Shown here in pieces: positions 53,601 through 64,000 of a DNA stretch of 64,000 bases; position 1 is the stretch's first letter, and each line of letters begins with the position of its first letter. Made by a program: the position numbers and the translations under genes. Location of the stretch: the NCBI GenBank assembly GCA_028671895.1, contig JAPMAC010000207.1, forward strand, positions 8,556,001-8,620,000, written 5' to 3'. A model generated the notes under the pieces. The model searched no databases. It was not told the DNA's origin and saw only the letters and a list, made by a program, of their open reading frames with translations. The DNA comes from Oenanthe sinensis (lineage: Eukaryota; Streptophyta; Magnoliopsida; Apiales; Apiaceae).

Positions 53601-53971
53601 TCTTTACTCGTTCGAACTTGAAAATAACTTGTAACTTCATTATTGACTCATTTGAACATGGAAACGACTTGTAAACTCTTCTAGGACCATTCTTAGCTCT
53701 TTTGAACAAGAAAACAAATCGTAACAATTTGAGGCTCATTCTTGACTCGTTCGAACTTGGAAACAACTTGTAGCTTCATTGTTGACTCGTTTGAACATGG
53801 AAACAACTTGAAAACTCTTGTATGACCATTCTTAGCTCTTTTGAACAAAAAACAATTAGTAACAATTTGAGACTCATTCTTTACTCGTTCGAACTTGAAA
53901 ATAACTTGTAACTTCATTATTGACTCGTTTGAACATGGAAACAACTTGTAAACTCTTCTAGGACCATTCTT
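50639..53971 (+). repeat. Three tandem 8-mer HOR copies, period 1111 bp
   Basis: Copies are 50639-51749, 51750-52860 and 52861-53971; a partial fourth follows. The period is 8 x 139 - 1, the missing base being in the 138-bp unit that ends each copy. Shared variants include CGTGACAATTTG, TTTAAACAAGGAAAC and CATAATAATTTG. Private differences are few, for example AATTCGAGAC (near 51366) in copy 1 against AATTGGAGAC in copies 2 and 3, and TCTTCTGAAC (near 52031) in copy 2. This is one of the most homogeneous parts of the window. Confidence 0.87.
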
Positions 53972-55639
53972 AGCTCTTTTGAACAAGAAAACAAATCATA
54001 ATAATTTGAGGCTCATTCTTGACTCGTTCAAACTTGGAAACAACTTGTAGCTTCATTATTGACTCGTTTGAACATGGGAACAACTTGAAAACACTTGTAG
54101 GACCATTCTTAGTTCTTTTGAACAAGAAAACAAATCGTATCAATTTGAGGCTCATTCTTGACTCGTTCGAACTTGGAAACAACTTGTAGCTTCATTGTTG
54201 ACTCGTTTGAACATGGAAACAACTTGAAAACACTTGTAGGACCATTCTTAGCTCTTTTGAACAAGAAAACAAATCGTAACAATTTGAGGCTCATTCTTTA
54301 CTCGTTCGAACATGAAAATAACTTGTCACTTCGTTATTGACTCGTTTGAACATGGAAACAACTTGTAAACTCTTCTAGGACCATTCTTAGCTCTTTTGAA
54401 CAAGAAAACAAATCATAATAATTTGAGGCTCATTCTTGACTCGTTCAAACTTGGAAACAACTTGTAGCTTCATTATTGACTCGTTTGAACATGGGAACAA
54501 CTTGAAAACACTTGTAGGACCATTCTTAGTTCTTTTGAACAAGAAAACAAATCGTATCAATTTGAGGCTCATTCTTGACTCGTTCGAACTTGGAAACAAC
54601 TTGTAGCTTCATTGTTGACTCGTTTGAACATTGAAACAACTAGAAAACACTTGTAGGACCATTCTTAGCTCTTTTGAACAAGAAAACAAATCGTAACAAT
54701 TTGAGGTTCATTCTTGACTCGTTCGAACTAGGAAACAACTTGTAGCTTCATTGTTGATTCGTTTAAACATGGAAACAACTTGTAAACTCTTGTAGGACCA
54801 TTCTTAGCTCTTTTGAACAAGAATACAATTCGTAACAATTTGAGGCTCATTCTTGACTCGTAAGAACTTGGAAACAACTTGTAGCTTCATTGTTAACTCA
54901 TTTGAACAAGGAAACAACTTGAAAACTCTTGTAGGACCATTCTTAGCTCTTTTGAACAAGAAAACAAATCGTGACAATTTGAGGCTCATTCTTGACTCGT
55001 TCGAACGTGGAAACAACTTGTAGCTTCATTGTTGACTCGTTTGAACATGGAAACAACTTGAAAACTCTTGTAGGACCATTCTTAGCTCTTTTGAACAAGA
55101 AAACAATTAGTAACAATTGGAGACTCATTCTTTACTCGTTCGAACTTGAAAATAACTTGTAACTTCATTATTGACTCGTTTGAACATGGAAACAACATGT
55201 AAACTCTTGTAGGACCATTCTTAGCTCTTTTGAACAAGAAAATAAATCGTAACAATTTGAGGCTCATTCTTGACTCGTTCGAACTTGGAAACAACTTGTA
55301 GCTTCATTGTTGACTCGTTTGAACTTGGAAACAACTTGAAAACTCTTGTATGACCATTCTTAGTTCTTTTGAACAAGAAAACAATTACTAACAATTTGAG
55401 ACTCATTCTTTACTCGTTCGACCTTGAAAATCACTTGTAACTTCATTATTGACTCGTTTGAACATGGAAACAACTTGTAAACTCTTCTAGGACCATTCTT
55501 AGCTCTTTTGAACAAGAAAATAAATCGTAACAATTTGAGGCTCATTCTTGACTCGTTCGAACTTCGAAATAACTTGTAGCTTCATTGTTGACTCGTTTGA
55601 ACATGGGAACAACTTGAAAACACTTGTAGGACCATTCTT
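53972..55639 (+). repeat. Partial 1111-bp copy and transition to the right domain
   Basis: 53972-54388 continues the 8-mer order with the CATAATAATTTG and CGTATCAATTTG units and then jumps back to the same pair at 54389, three monomers later. From 54800 the series with CGTGACAATTTG, AATTGGAGAC, AAAATAAATCG, TTCGACCTTG and TTCGAACTTCG units leads into the right-hand domain. Small private changes occur, such as CGTAAGAACTTGG near 54858 and AATCACTTGTAAC near 55430. Confidence 0.7.
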
Positions 55640-55778
55640 AGTTCTTTTGAACAAGAAAACAAATCGTAACAATTTGAGGCTCATTCTTGATTCGTTCGAA
55701 CGTGGAAACAACTTGTAGCTTCATTGTTGACTCGTTTGAACATGGAAACAACTTGAAAACTCTTGTAGGACCATACTT

Positions 55779-55957
55779 AGCTCTTTTGAACAAGAAAACA
55801 ATTAGTAACAATTTGAGACTCATTCTTTACTCGTTCGAACATGAAAATAATTTGTCACTTCATTATTGACTCGTTTGAACATGGAAACAACTTGTAACTT
55901 CATTGTTGACTCGTTTGAACTTGGAAACAACTTGAAAACTCTTGTATGACCATTCTT
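55779..55957 (+). repeat. Enlarged 179-bp unit, copy 1
   Basis: After C and A comes a 40-base hybrid, B head (GACTCGTTTGAACATGG) joined to an A tail (TAACTTCATTGTT), and then a complete B. The unit is thus C-A-(B/A hybrid)-B and 40 bp longer than normal. The join lies in GGAAACAACTTGTA, which A and some B variants share. This matches an unequal exchange between different subunits of two monomers. Confidence 0.9.
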
Positions 55958-57765
55958 AGTTCTTTTAAACAAGAAAACAATTAGTAACAATTTGAGACTC
56001 ATTCTTTACTCGTTCGAACATGAAAATAACTTGTCACTTCATTATTGACTCGTTTGAACATGGAAACAACTTGTAAACTCTTCTAGGACCATTCTTAGCT
56101 CTTTTGAACAAGAAAACAAATCGTAACAATTTGAGGCTCATTCTTGACTCGTTCGAACTTGGAAACAACTTGTAGCTTCATTATTGACTCGTTTGAACAT
56201 GGGAACAACTTGAAAACACTTGTAGGACCATTCTTAGTTCTTTTGAACAAGAAAACAAATCGTAACAATTTGAGGCTCATTCTTGACTCGTTCGAACTTG
56301 GAAACAACTTGTAGCATCATTGTTGACTCGTTTGAACTTGGAAACAACTTGAAAACTCTTGTATGACCATTCTTAGTTCTTTTGTACAAGAACACAATTA
56401 GTAACAATTTGAGACTCATTCTTTACTCGTTCGAACATGAAAATAACTTGTCACTTCATTATTGACTCGTTTGAACATGGAAACAACTTGTAAACTCTTC
56501 TAGGACCATTCTTAGCTCTTTTGAACAAGAAAACAAATCGTAACAATTTTGAGGCTCATTCTTGACTCGTTCGAACTTGGAAACAACTTGTAGCTTCATT
56601 ATTGACTCGTTTGAACATGGGAACAACTTGAAAACACTTGTAGGACCATTCTTAGTTCTTTTGAACAAGAAAACAAATCGTAACAATTTGAGGCTCATTC
56701 TTGACTCGTTCGAACTTGGAAACAACTTGTAGCTTCATTGTTGACTCGTTTGAACATGGAAACAACTTGAAAACACTTGTAGGACCATTCTTAGCTCTTT
56801 TGAACAAGAAAACAAATCGTAACAATTTGAGGCTCATTCTTGACTCGTTCGAACTAGGAAACAACTTGTAGCTTCATTGTTGATTCGTTTAAACATGGAA
56901 ACAACTTGTAAACTCTTGTAGGACCATTCTTAGCTCTTTTGAACAAGAATACAATTCGTAACAATTTGAGGCTAATTCTTGACTCGTTAGAACTTGGAAA
57001 CAACTTGTAGCTTCATTGTTAACTCGTTTGAACATGGAAACAACTTGAAAACACTTGTAGGACCATTCTTAGCTCTTTTGAACAGGAAAACAAATCGTAA
57101 CAATTTGAGGCTCATTCTTGACTCGTTCGAACTAGGAAACAACTTGTAGCTTCATTGTTGATTCGTTTAAACATGCAAAACAACTTGTAAACTCTTGTAG
57201 GACCATTCTTAGCTCTTTTGAACAAGAATACAATTCGTAACAATTTGAGGCTCATTCTTGACTCGTTAGAACTTGGAAACAACTTGTAGCTTCATTGTTA
57301 ACTCGTTTGAACAAGGAAACAACTTGAAAACTCTTGTAGGACCATTATTAGCTTATTTGAACAAGAAAACAAATCGTAACAATTTGAGGCTCATTCTTGA
57401 CTCGTTCGAACGTGGAAACAACTTGTAGCTTCATTGTTGACTCGTTTGAACATGGAAACAACTTGAAAACTCTTGTAGGACCATTCTTAGCTCTTTTGAA
57501 CAAGAAAACAATTAGTAACAATTGGAGACTCATTCTTTACTCGTTCGAATTTGAAAATAACTTGTAACTTCATTATTGACTCGTTTGAACATGGAAACAA
57601 CATTTAACTCTTGTAGGACCATTCTTAGCTCTTTTGAATAAGAAAATAAATCGTAACAATTTGAGGCTCATTCTTGACTCGTTCGAACTTGGAAACAACT
57701 TGTAGCTTCATTGTTGACTCGTTTGAACATGGAAACAACTTGAAAACTCTTGTAGGACCATTCTT

Positions 57766-57944
57766 AGCTCTTTTGAACAAGAAAACAATTAGTAACAATT
57801 TGAGACTCATTCTTTACTCGTTCGAACATGAAAATAACTTGTCACTTCATTATTGACTCGTTTGAACATGGAAACAACTTGTAACTTCATTGTTGACTCG
57901 TTTGAACTTGGAAACAACTTGAAAACTCTTGTATGACCATTCTT
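57766..57944 (+). repeat. Enlarged 179-bp unit, copy 2
   Basis: Same C-A-hybrid-B structure and hybrid tail (TAACTTCATTGTT) as the unit at 55779, one HOR period (1987 bp) downstream. It differs in the C subunit of the next unit (TTTTAAATAAG against TTTTAAACAAG). Confidence 0.9.
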
Positions 57945-60168
57945 AGTTCTTTTAAATAAGAAAACAATTAGTAACAATTTGAGACTCATTCTTTACTCGT
58001 TCGAACATGAAAATAACTTGTCACTTCATTATTGACTCGTTTGAACATGGAAACAACTTGTAAACTCTTCTAGGACCATTCTTAGCTCTTTTGAACAAGA
58101 AAACAAATCGTAACAATTTGAGGCTCATTCTTGACTTGTTCGAACTTGGAAACAACTTGTAGCTTCATTATTGACTCGTTTGAACATGGGAACAACTTGA
58201 AAACACTTGTAGGACCATTCTTAGTTCTTTTGAACAAGAAAACAAATCGTAACAATTTGAGGGTCATTCTTGACTCGTTCGAACTTGGAAACAACTTGTA
58301 GCATCATTGTTGACTCGTTTGAACTTGGAAACAACTTGAAAACTCTTGTATGACCATTCTTAGTTCTTTTGAACAAGAAAACAATTAGTAACAATTTGAG
58401 ACTCATTCTTTACTCGTTCGAACATGAAAATAACTTGTCACTTCATTATTGACTCGTTTGAAAATGGAAACAACTTGTAAACTCTTCTAGGACCATTCTT
58501 AGCTCTTTTGAACAAGAAAACAAATCGTAACAATTTAAGGCTCATTCTTGACTCGTTCGAACTTGGAAACAACTTGTAGCTTCATTATTGACTCGTTTGA
58601 ACATGGGAACAACTTGAAAACACTTGTAGGACCATTCTTAGTTCTTTTGAACAAGAAAACAAATCGTAACAATTTGAGGCTCATTCTTGACTCGTTCGAA
58701 CTTGGAAACAACTTGTAGCTTCATTGTTGACTCGTTTGAACATCGAAACAACTTGAAAACACTTGTAGGACCATTCTTAGCTCTTTTGAACAAGAAAACA
58801 AATCGTAACAATTTGAGGCTCATTCTTGACTCGTTCGAACTAGGAAACAACTTGTAGCTTCATTGTTGATTCGTTTAAAAATGGAAACAACTTGTAAACT
58901 CTTGTAGGACCATTCTTAGCTCTTTTGAACAAGAATACAATTCGTAACAATTTGAGGCTAATTCTTGACTCGTTAGAACTTGGAAACAACTTGTAGCTTC
59001 ATTGTTAACTCGTTTGAACATGGAAACAACTTGAAAACACTGGTAGGACCATTCTTAGCTCTTTTGAACAGGAAAACAAATCGTAACAATTTGAGGCTCA
59101 TTCTTGACTCGTTCGAACTAGGAAACAACTTGTAGCTTCATTGTTGATTCGTTTAAACATGCAAAACAACTTGTAAACTCTTGTAGGACCATTCTTAGCT
59201 CTTTTGAACAAGAATACAATTCGTAACAATTTGAGGCTCATTCTTGACTCGTTAGAACTTGGAAACAACTTGTAGCTTCATTGTTAACTCGTTTGAACAA
59301 GGAAACAACTTGAAAACTCTTGTAGGACCATTCTTAGCTTTTTTGAACAAGAAAACAAATCGTAACAATTTGAGGCTCATTCTTGACTCGTTCGAACGTG
59401 GAAACAACTTGTAGCTTAATTGTTGACTCGTTTGAACATGGAAACAACTTGAAAACTCTTGTAGGACCATTCTTAGCTCTTTTGAACAAGAAAACAATTA
59501 GTAACAATTGGAGACTCATTCTTTACTCGTTCGAACTTGAAAATAACTTGTAACTTCATTATTGACTCGTTTGAACATGGAAACAACATTTAACTCTTGT
59601 AGGACCATTCTTAGCTCTTTTGAATAAGAAAATAAATCGTAACAATTTGAGGCTCATTCTTGACTCGTTCGAACTTGGAAACAACTTGTAGCTTCATTGT
59701 TGACTCGTTTGAACTTGGAAACAACTTGAAAACTCTTGTATGACTATTCTTAGTTCTTTTGAACAAGAAAACAATTAGTAACAATTTGAGACTCATTCTT
59801 TACTCGTTCGACCTTGAAAATAACTTGTAACTTCATTATTGACTCGTTTAAACATGGAAACAACTTGTAAACTCTTCTAGGACCATTCTTAGCTCTTTTG
59901 AACAAGAAAATAAATCGTAACAATTTGAGGCTCATTCTTGACTCGTTCGAACTTCGAAACAACTTGTAGCTTCATTGTTGACTCGTTTGAACATGAGAAC
60001 AACTTGAAAACACTTGTAGGACCATTCTTAGTTCTTTTGAACAAGAAAACAAATCGTAACAATTTGAGGCTCATTCTTGACTCGTTCGAACGTGGAAACA
60101 ACTTGTAGCTTCATTGTTGACTCGTTTGAACATGGAAACAACTTGAAAACTCTTGTAGGACCATTCTT

Positions 60169-60347
60169 AGCTCTTTTGAACAAGAAAACAATTAGTAACA
60201 ATTTGAGACTCATTCTTTACTCGTTCGAACATGAAAATAACTTGTCACTTCATTATTGACTCGTTTGAACATGGAAACAACTTGTAGCTTCATTGTTGAC
60301 TCGTTTGAACTTGGAAACAACTTGAAAACTCTTGTATGACCATTCTT
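60169..60347 (+). repeat. Enlarged 179-bp unit, copy 3
   Basis: Same structure, but the hybrid tail reads TAGCTTCATTGTT, not TAACTTCATTGTT. It sits at the left breakpoint of the 1845-bp duplication, so its tail may come from a different A donor or from later conversion. Confidence 0.88.
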
Positions 60348-61738
60348 AGTTCTTTTGAACAAGAAAACAATTAGTAACAATTTGAGACTCATTCTTTACT
60401 CGTTCGAACATGAAAATAACTTGTCACTTCATTATTGACTCGTTTGAACATGGAAACAACTTGTAAACTCTTCTAGGACCATTCTTAGCTCTTTTGAACA
60501 AGAAAACAAATCGTAACAATTTTGAGGCTCATTCTTGACTCGTTCGAACTTGGAAACAACTTGTAGCTTCATTATTGACTCGTTTGAACATGGGAACAAC
60601 TTGAAAACACTTGTAGGACCATTCTTAGTTCTTTTGAACAAGAAAACAAATCGTAACAATTTGAGGCTCATTCTTGACTCGTTCGAACTTGGAAACAACT
60701 TGTAGCTTCATTGTTGACTCGTTTGAACATGGAAATAACTTGAAAACACTTGTAGGACCATTCTCAGCTCTTTTGAACAAGAAAACAAATCGTAACAATT
60801 TGAGGCTCATTCTTGACTCGTTCGAACTAGGAAACAACTTGTAGCTTCATTGTTGATTCGTTTAAACATGGAAACAACTTGTAAACTCTTGTAAGACCAT
60901 TTTTAGCTCTTTTGAACAAGAATACCATTCGTAACAATTTGAGGCTAATTCTTGACTCATTAGAACTTGGAAACAACTTGTAGCTTCATTGTTAACTCGT
61001 TTGAACATGGAAACAACTTGAAAACACTTGTAGGACCATTCTTAGCTCTTTTGAACAGGAAAACAAATCGTAACAATTTGAGGCTCATTCTTGACTCGTT
61101 CGAACTAGGAAACAACTTGTAGCTTCATTGTTGATTCGTTTAAACATGGAAACAACTTGTAAACTCTTGTAGGACCATTCTTAGCTCTTTTGAACAAGAA
61201 TACAATTCGTAACAATTTGAGGCTCATTCTTGACTCGTTAGAACTTGGAAACAACTTGTAGCTTCAATGTTAACTCGTTTGAACAAGGAAACAACTTGAA
61301 AACTCTTGTAGGACCATTCTTAGCTCTTTTGAACAAGAAAACAAATCGTAACAATTTGAGGCTCATTCTTGACTCGTTCGAACGTGGAAACAATTTGTAG
61401 CTTCATTGTTGACTCGTTTGAATATGGAAACAACTTGAAAACTCTTGTAGGACCATTCTTAGCTCTTTTGAACAAGAAAACAATTAGTAACAATTGGAGA
61501 CTCATTCTTTACTCGTTCGAACTTGAAAATAACTTGTAACTTCATTATTGACTCGTTTGAACATGGAAACAACATGTAAACTCTTGTAGGACCATTCTTA
61601 GCTCTTTTGAACAAGAAAATAAATCGTAACAATTTGAGGCTCATTCTTGACTCGTTCGAACTTGGAAATAACTTGTAGCTTCATTGTTGACTCGTTTGAA
61701 CATGGAAACAACTTGAAAACTCTTATAGGACCATTCTT

Positions 61739-61914
61739 AGCTCTTTTGAACAAGAAAACAATTAGTAACAATCAACTCATTCTTTACTCGTTCGAACATG
61801 AAAATAACTTGTCACTTCATTATTGACTCGTTTGAACATGGAAACAACTTGTAACTTCATTGTTGACTCGTTTGAACTTGGAAACAACTTGAAAACTCTT
61901 GTATGACCATTCTT
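61739..61914 (+). repeat. Enlarged 176-bp unit, copy 4
   Basis: This has the C-A-hybrid-B structure of the 179-bp units with a further three-base loss: AACAATCAACTC replaces AACAATTTGAGACTC near 61772. The neighbouring unit has CTTATAGGACC. Confidence 0.88.
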
Positions 61915-63583
61915 AGTTCTTTTAAACAAGAAAACAATTAGTAACAATTTGAGACTCATTCTTTACTCGTTCGAACATGAAAATAACTTGTCACTTCATT
62001 ATTGACTCGTTTGAACATGGAAACAACTTGAAAACTCTTCTAGGACCATTCTTAGCTCTTTTGAACAAGAAAAATAATCGTAACAATTTGAGGCTCATTC
62101 TTGACTCGTTCGAACTTGGAAACAACTTGTAGCTTCATTGTTGACTCGTTTGAACTTGGAAACAACTTGAAAACTCTTGTATGACCATTCTTAGTTCTTT
62201 TGAACAAGAAAACAATTAGTAACAATTTGAGACTCATTCTTTACTCGTTCGAACATGAAAATAACTTGTCACTTCATTATTGACTCGTTTGAACATGGAA
62301 ACAACTTGTAAACTCTTCTAGGACCATTCTTAGCTCTTTTGAACAAGAAAACAAATCGTAACAATTTTGAGGCTCATTCTTGACTCGTTCGAACTTGGAA
62401 ACAACTTGTAGCTTCATTATTGACTCGTTTGAACATGGGAACAACTTGAAAACACTTGTAGGACCATTCTTAGTTCTTTTGAACAAGAAAACAAATCGTA
62501 ACAATTTGAGGCTCATTCTTGACTCGTTCGAACTTGGAAACAACTTGTAGCTTCATTGTTGACTCGTTTGAACATGGAAACAACTTGAAAACACTTGTAG
62601 GACCATTCTCAGCTCTTTTGAACAAGAAAACAAATCGTAACAATTTGAGGCTCATTCTTGACTCGTTCGAACTAGGAAACAACTTGTAGCTTCATTGTTG
62701 ATTCGTTTAAACATGGAAACAACTTGTAAACTCTTGTAAGACCATTTTTAGCTCTTTTGAACAAGAATACCATTCGTAACAATTTGAGGCTAATTCTTGA
62801 CTCATTAGAACTTGGAAACAACTTGTAGCTTCATTGTTAACTCGTTTGAACATGGAAACAACTTGAAAACACTTGTAGGACCATTCTTAGCTCTTTTGAA
62901 CAGGAAAACAAATCGTAACAATTTGAGGCTCATTCTTGACTCGTTCGAACTAGGAAACAACTTGTAGCTTCATTGTTGATTCGTTTAAACATGGAAACAA
63001 CTTGTAAACTCTTGTAGGACCATTCTTAGCTCTTTTGAACAAGAATACAATTCGTAACAATTTGAGGCTCATTCTTGACTCGTTAGAACTTGGAAACAAC
63101 TTGTAGCTTCAATGTTAACTCGTTTGAACAAGGAAACAACTTGAAAACTCTTGTAGGACCATTCTTAGCTCTTTTGAACAAGAAAACAAATCGTAACAAT
63201 TTGAGGCTCATTCTTGACTCGTTCGAACGTGGAAACAATTTGTAGCTTCATTGTTGACTCGTTTGAATATGGAAACAACTTGAAAACTCTTGTAGGACCA
63301 TTCTTAGCTCTTTTGAACAAGAAAACAATTAGTAACAATTGGAGACTCATTCTTTACTCGTTCGAACTTGAAAATAACTTGTAACTTCATTATTGACTCG
63401 TTTGAACATGGAAACAACATGTAAACTCTTGTAGGACCATTCTTAGCTCTTTTGAACAAGAAAATAAATCGTAACAATTTGAGGCTCATTCTTGACTCGT
63501 TCGAACTTGGAAATAACTTGTAGCTTCATTGTTGACTCGTTTGAACATGGAAACAACTTGAAAACTCTTATAGGACCATTCTT

Positions 63584-63759
63584 AGCTCTTTTGAACAAGA
63601 AAACAATTAGTAACAATCAACTCATTCTTTACTCGTTCGAACATGAAAATAACTTGTCACTTCATTATTGACTCGTTTGAACATGGAAACAACTTGTAAC
63701 TTCATTGTTGACTCGTTTGAACTTGGAAACAACTTGAAAACTCTTGTATGACCATTCTT
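63584..63759 (+). repeat. Enlarged 176-bp unit, copy 5
   Basis: This looks the same as the unit at 61739, including the three-base loss, and lies exactly 1845 bp downstream within the second copy of the right-most HOR. Confidence 0.88.
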
Positions 63760-63898
63760 AGTTCTTTTAAACAAGAAAACAATTAGTAACAATTTGAGAC
63801 TCATTCTTTACTCGTTCGAACATGAAAATAACTTGTCACTTCATTATTGACTCGTTTGAACATGGAAACAACTTGAAAACTCTTCTAGGACCATTCTT

Positions 63899-64000
63899 AG
63901 CTCTTTTGAACAAGAAAAATAATCGTAACAATTTGAGGCTCATTCTTGACTCGTTCGAACTTGGAAACAACTTGTAGCTTCATTGTTGACTCGTTTGAAC
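63899..64000 (+). repeat. Partial monomer at the right edge
   Basis: Subunits C (with AAAAATAATCG) and A and the first 13 bases of B are present before the window ends. The array therefore continues beyond the window to the right. At the left edge, position 1 is the last T-side base before a C subunit, so it continues there too. Confidence 0.95.

Larger units (their letters stand above)
55640..59612 (+). repeat. Tandem right-domain HOR, period ~1987 bp (two copies)
   Basis: Copies 55640-57626 and 57627-59612 share a 179-bp enlarged unit, TAGCATCATTG units (near 56311 and 58300), GAGGCTAATTC units, a CATGCAAAACAAC unit with one extra base (near 57175 and 59160) and AACAACATTTAACTC with one base lost (near 57600 and 59587). 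The extra T in AACAATTTTGAGG (near 56545) is absent from the second copy, which accounts for the 1987/1986 shift. A third, partial version follows from 59613. Confidence 0.8.
60281..63970 (+). repeat. Tandem right-domain HOR, period 1845 bp (two near-identical copies)
   Basis: Copies 60281-62125 and 62126-63970 match at every rare variant I compared: AACAATTTTGAGG, CCATTCTCAGC, CTTGTAAGACCATTTTTAGC, AATACCATTCG, ACTCATTAGAAC, TTCAATGTTAAC, TTTGAATATGG, CTTATAGGACC, AACAATCAACTC and AAAAATAATCG. The period is 13 x 139 + 38: 40 bases added by the enlarged unit, 1 added in AACAATTTTG and 3 lost in AACAATCAACTC. I found no clear fixed difference away from the left breakpoint, so this is either very recent or an assembly duplicate. 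Confidence 0.85.
1..64000 (+). repeat. 139-bp satellite DNA array filling the window
   Basis: Every part of the window is a copy of one ~139-bp sequence in one orientation, recognisable by recurrent blocks such as CTCTTTTGAACAAGAAAAC, CGTAACAATTTGAG and GACTCGTTTGAACATGG. Taking unit 1 from position 2, unit starts stay at multiples of 139 except for the small indels listed separately; 459 full units end at 63898 and a 102-bp fragment follows. GC is about 37%, counted on a consensus monomer. No inversion, gap, transposon or unique segment was seen, and both window edges lie inside the array, so its full length is unknown. Arrays of this kind are known from centromeric, pericentromeric and subtelomeric heterochromatin of eukaryotes. 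The locus type and species are inference and stay open. This entry also covers the absence of genes: no stretch of the window holds anything but satellite. Confidence 0.98.

Noticed and set aside
2690..60259. Plus-strand 60-codon frames (near 2690, 4637, 6027, 8668, 19231, 37211, 50408, 57674 and others)
   Set aside because: They recur in one monomer combination within the HORs and are copied with them. No start context, no recognisable domain and no independence from the repeat.
15568..63290. Longer minus-strand frames of 81-116 codons (for example near 15568, 24297, 35079, 56459)
   Set aside because: Each is the same repeat frame lengthened by a local base difference or by a 1-bp indel, such as the GAACAAAAAAC deletion or the AACAATTTTG insertion. 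They read through the same satellite sequence in another phase.
139..63804. Minus-strand open frames of 61-70 codons in most monomers
   Set aside because: They recur at monomer spacing, overlap each other in shifted frames, start and stop at fixed places in the satellite, and vary in step with the DNA repeat. The length is explained by 139 not being a multiple of 3. No known domain, and no gene context.
1..64000. CRISPR-like array of repeats and spacers
   Set aside because: There are no unique spacers: the whole 139-bp period is repeated, including what would be spacer sequence, and no cas genes are present.
1..64000. Telomeric or subtelomeric short repeats
   Set aside because: No TTAGGG, TTTAGGG or similar tandem runs were seen anywhere in the window.
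1..64000. Match to well-known satellites (alpha satellite, Arabidopsis 178-bp, maize CentC)
   Set aside because: Monomer length and sequence blocks do not fit any that I can recall. Naming the family would need a database search; a hit at high identity over a full 139-bp unit would settle it.

Overview
The whole 64 kb window is one uninterrupted satellite DNA array. It is built from a 139-bp monomer repeated head to tail, always in the same orientation. Counting from position 2, there are 459 complete units up to 63898, plus a 102-bp partial unit at the right edge. Base composition is about 37% GC. I see no gene, RNA gene, transposon, CRISPR array, telomere repeat or other unique sequence. 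A homogeneous array of this length points to a eukaryotic chromosome, most plausibly centromeric, pericentromeric or another heterochromatic block. I do not recognise the monomer and cannot name the species; a plant or animal origin is equally open from sequence alone.

The 139-bp monomer is itself composite. It consists of three related subunits, called here C (49 bp), A (40 bp) and B (50 bp). Each begins with a version of the same ~27-bp head (nnCTCnTTnGAACnnGnAAAC...) and ends in a version of CATTSTT. The satellite therefore grew at three scales: a ~40-50 bp ancestral unit, the 139-bp trimeric monomer, and then multi-monomer higher-order repeats (HORs).

Layout. (1) 1-~23 kb: five successive versions of one long HOR (21, 24, 19, 18 and 13 monomers; 141-13346), then a shuffled zone, a clear 7-mer duplication (18767-20712) and a trimer-rich zone. 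(2) ~23-55.7 kb: a different set of monomer variants. HORs here carry a 110-bp truncated unit (three copies) and a 138-bp one-base-deleted unit (15 copies). Recent tandem HORs have 973, 695, 1528, 1806 (three copies) and 1111 bp (three copies) periods. (3) ~55.7-64 kb: HORs of ~1987 and 1845 bp marked by an enlarged 176-179 bp unit (five copies), in which a B head is fused to an A tail.

The many short open frames are by-products of the repeat. Because 139 is not a multiple of 3, the frame shifts every monomer, and none of these frames looks like a gene. The biological content is a record of unequal exchange, gene-conversion-like homogenisation and CpG decay, not an encoded system.
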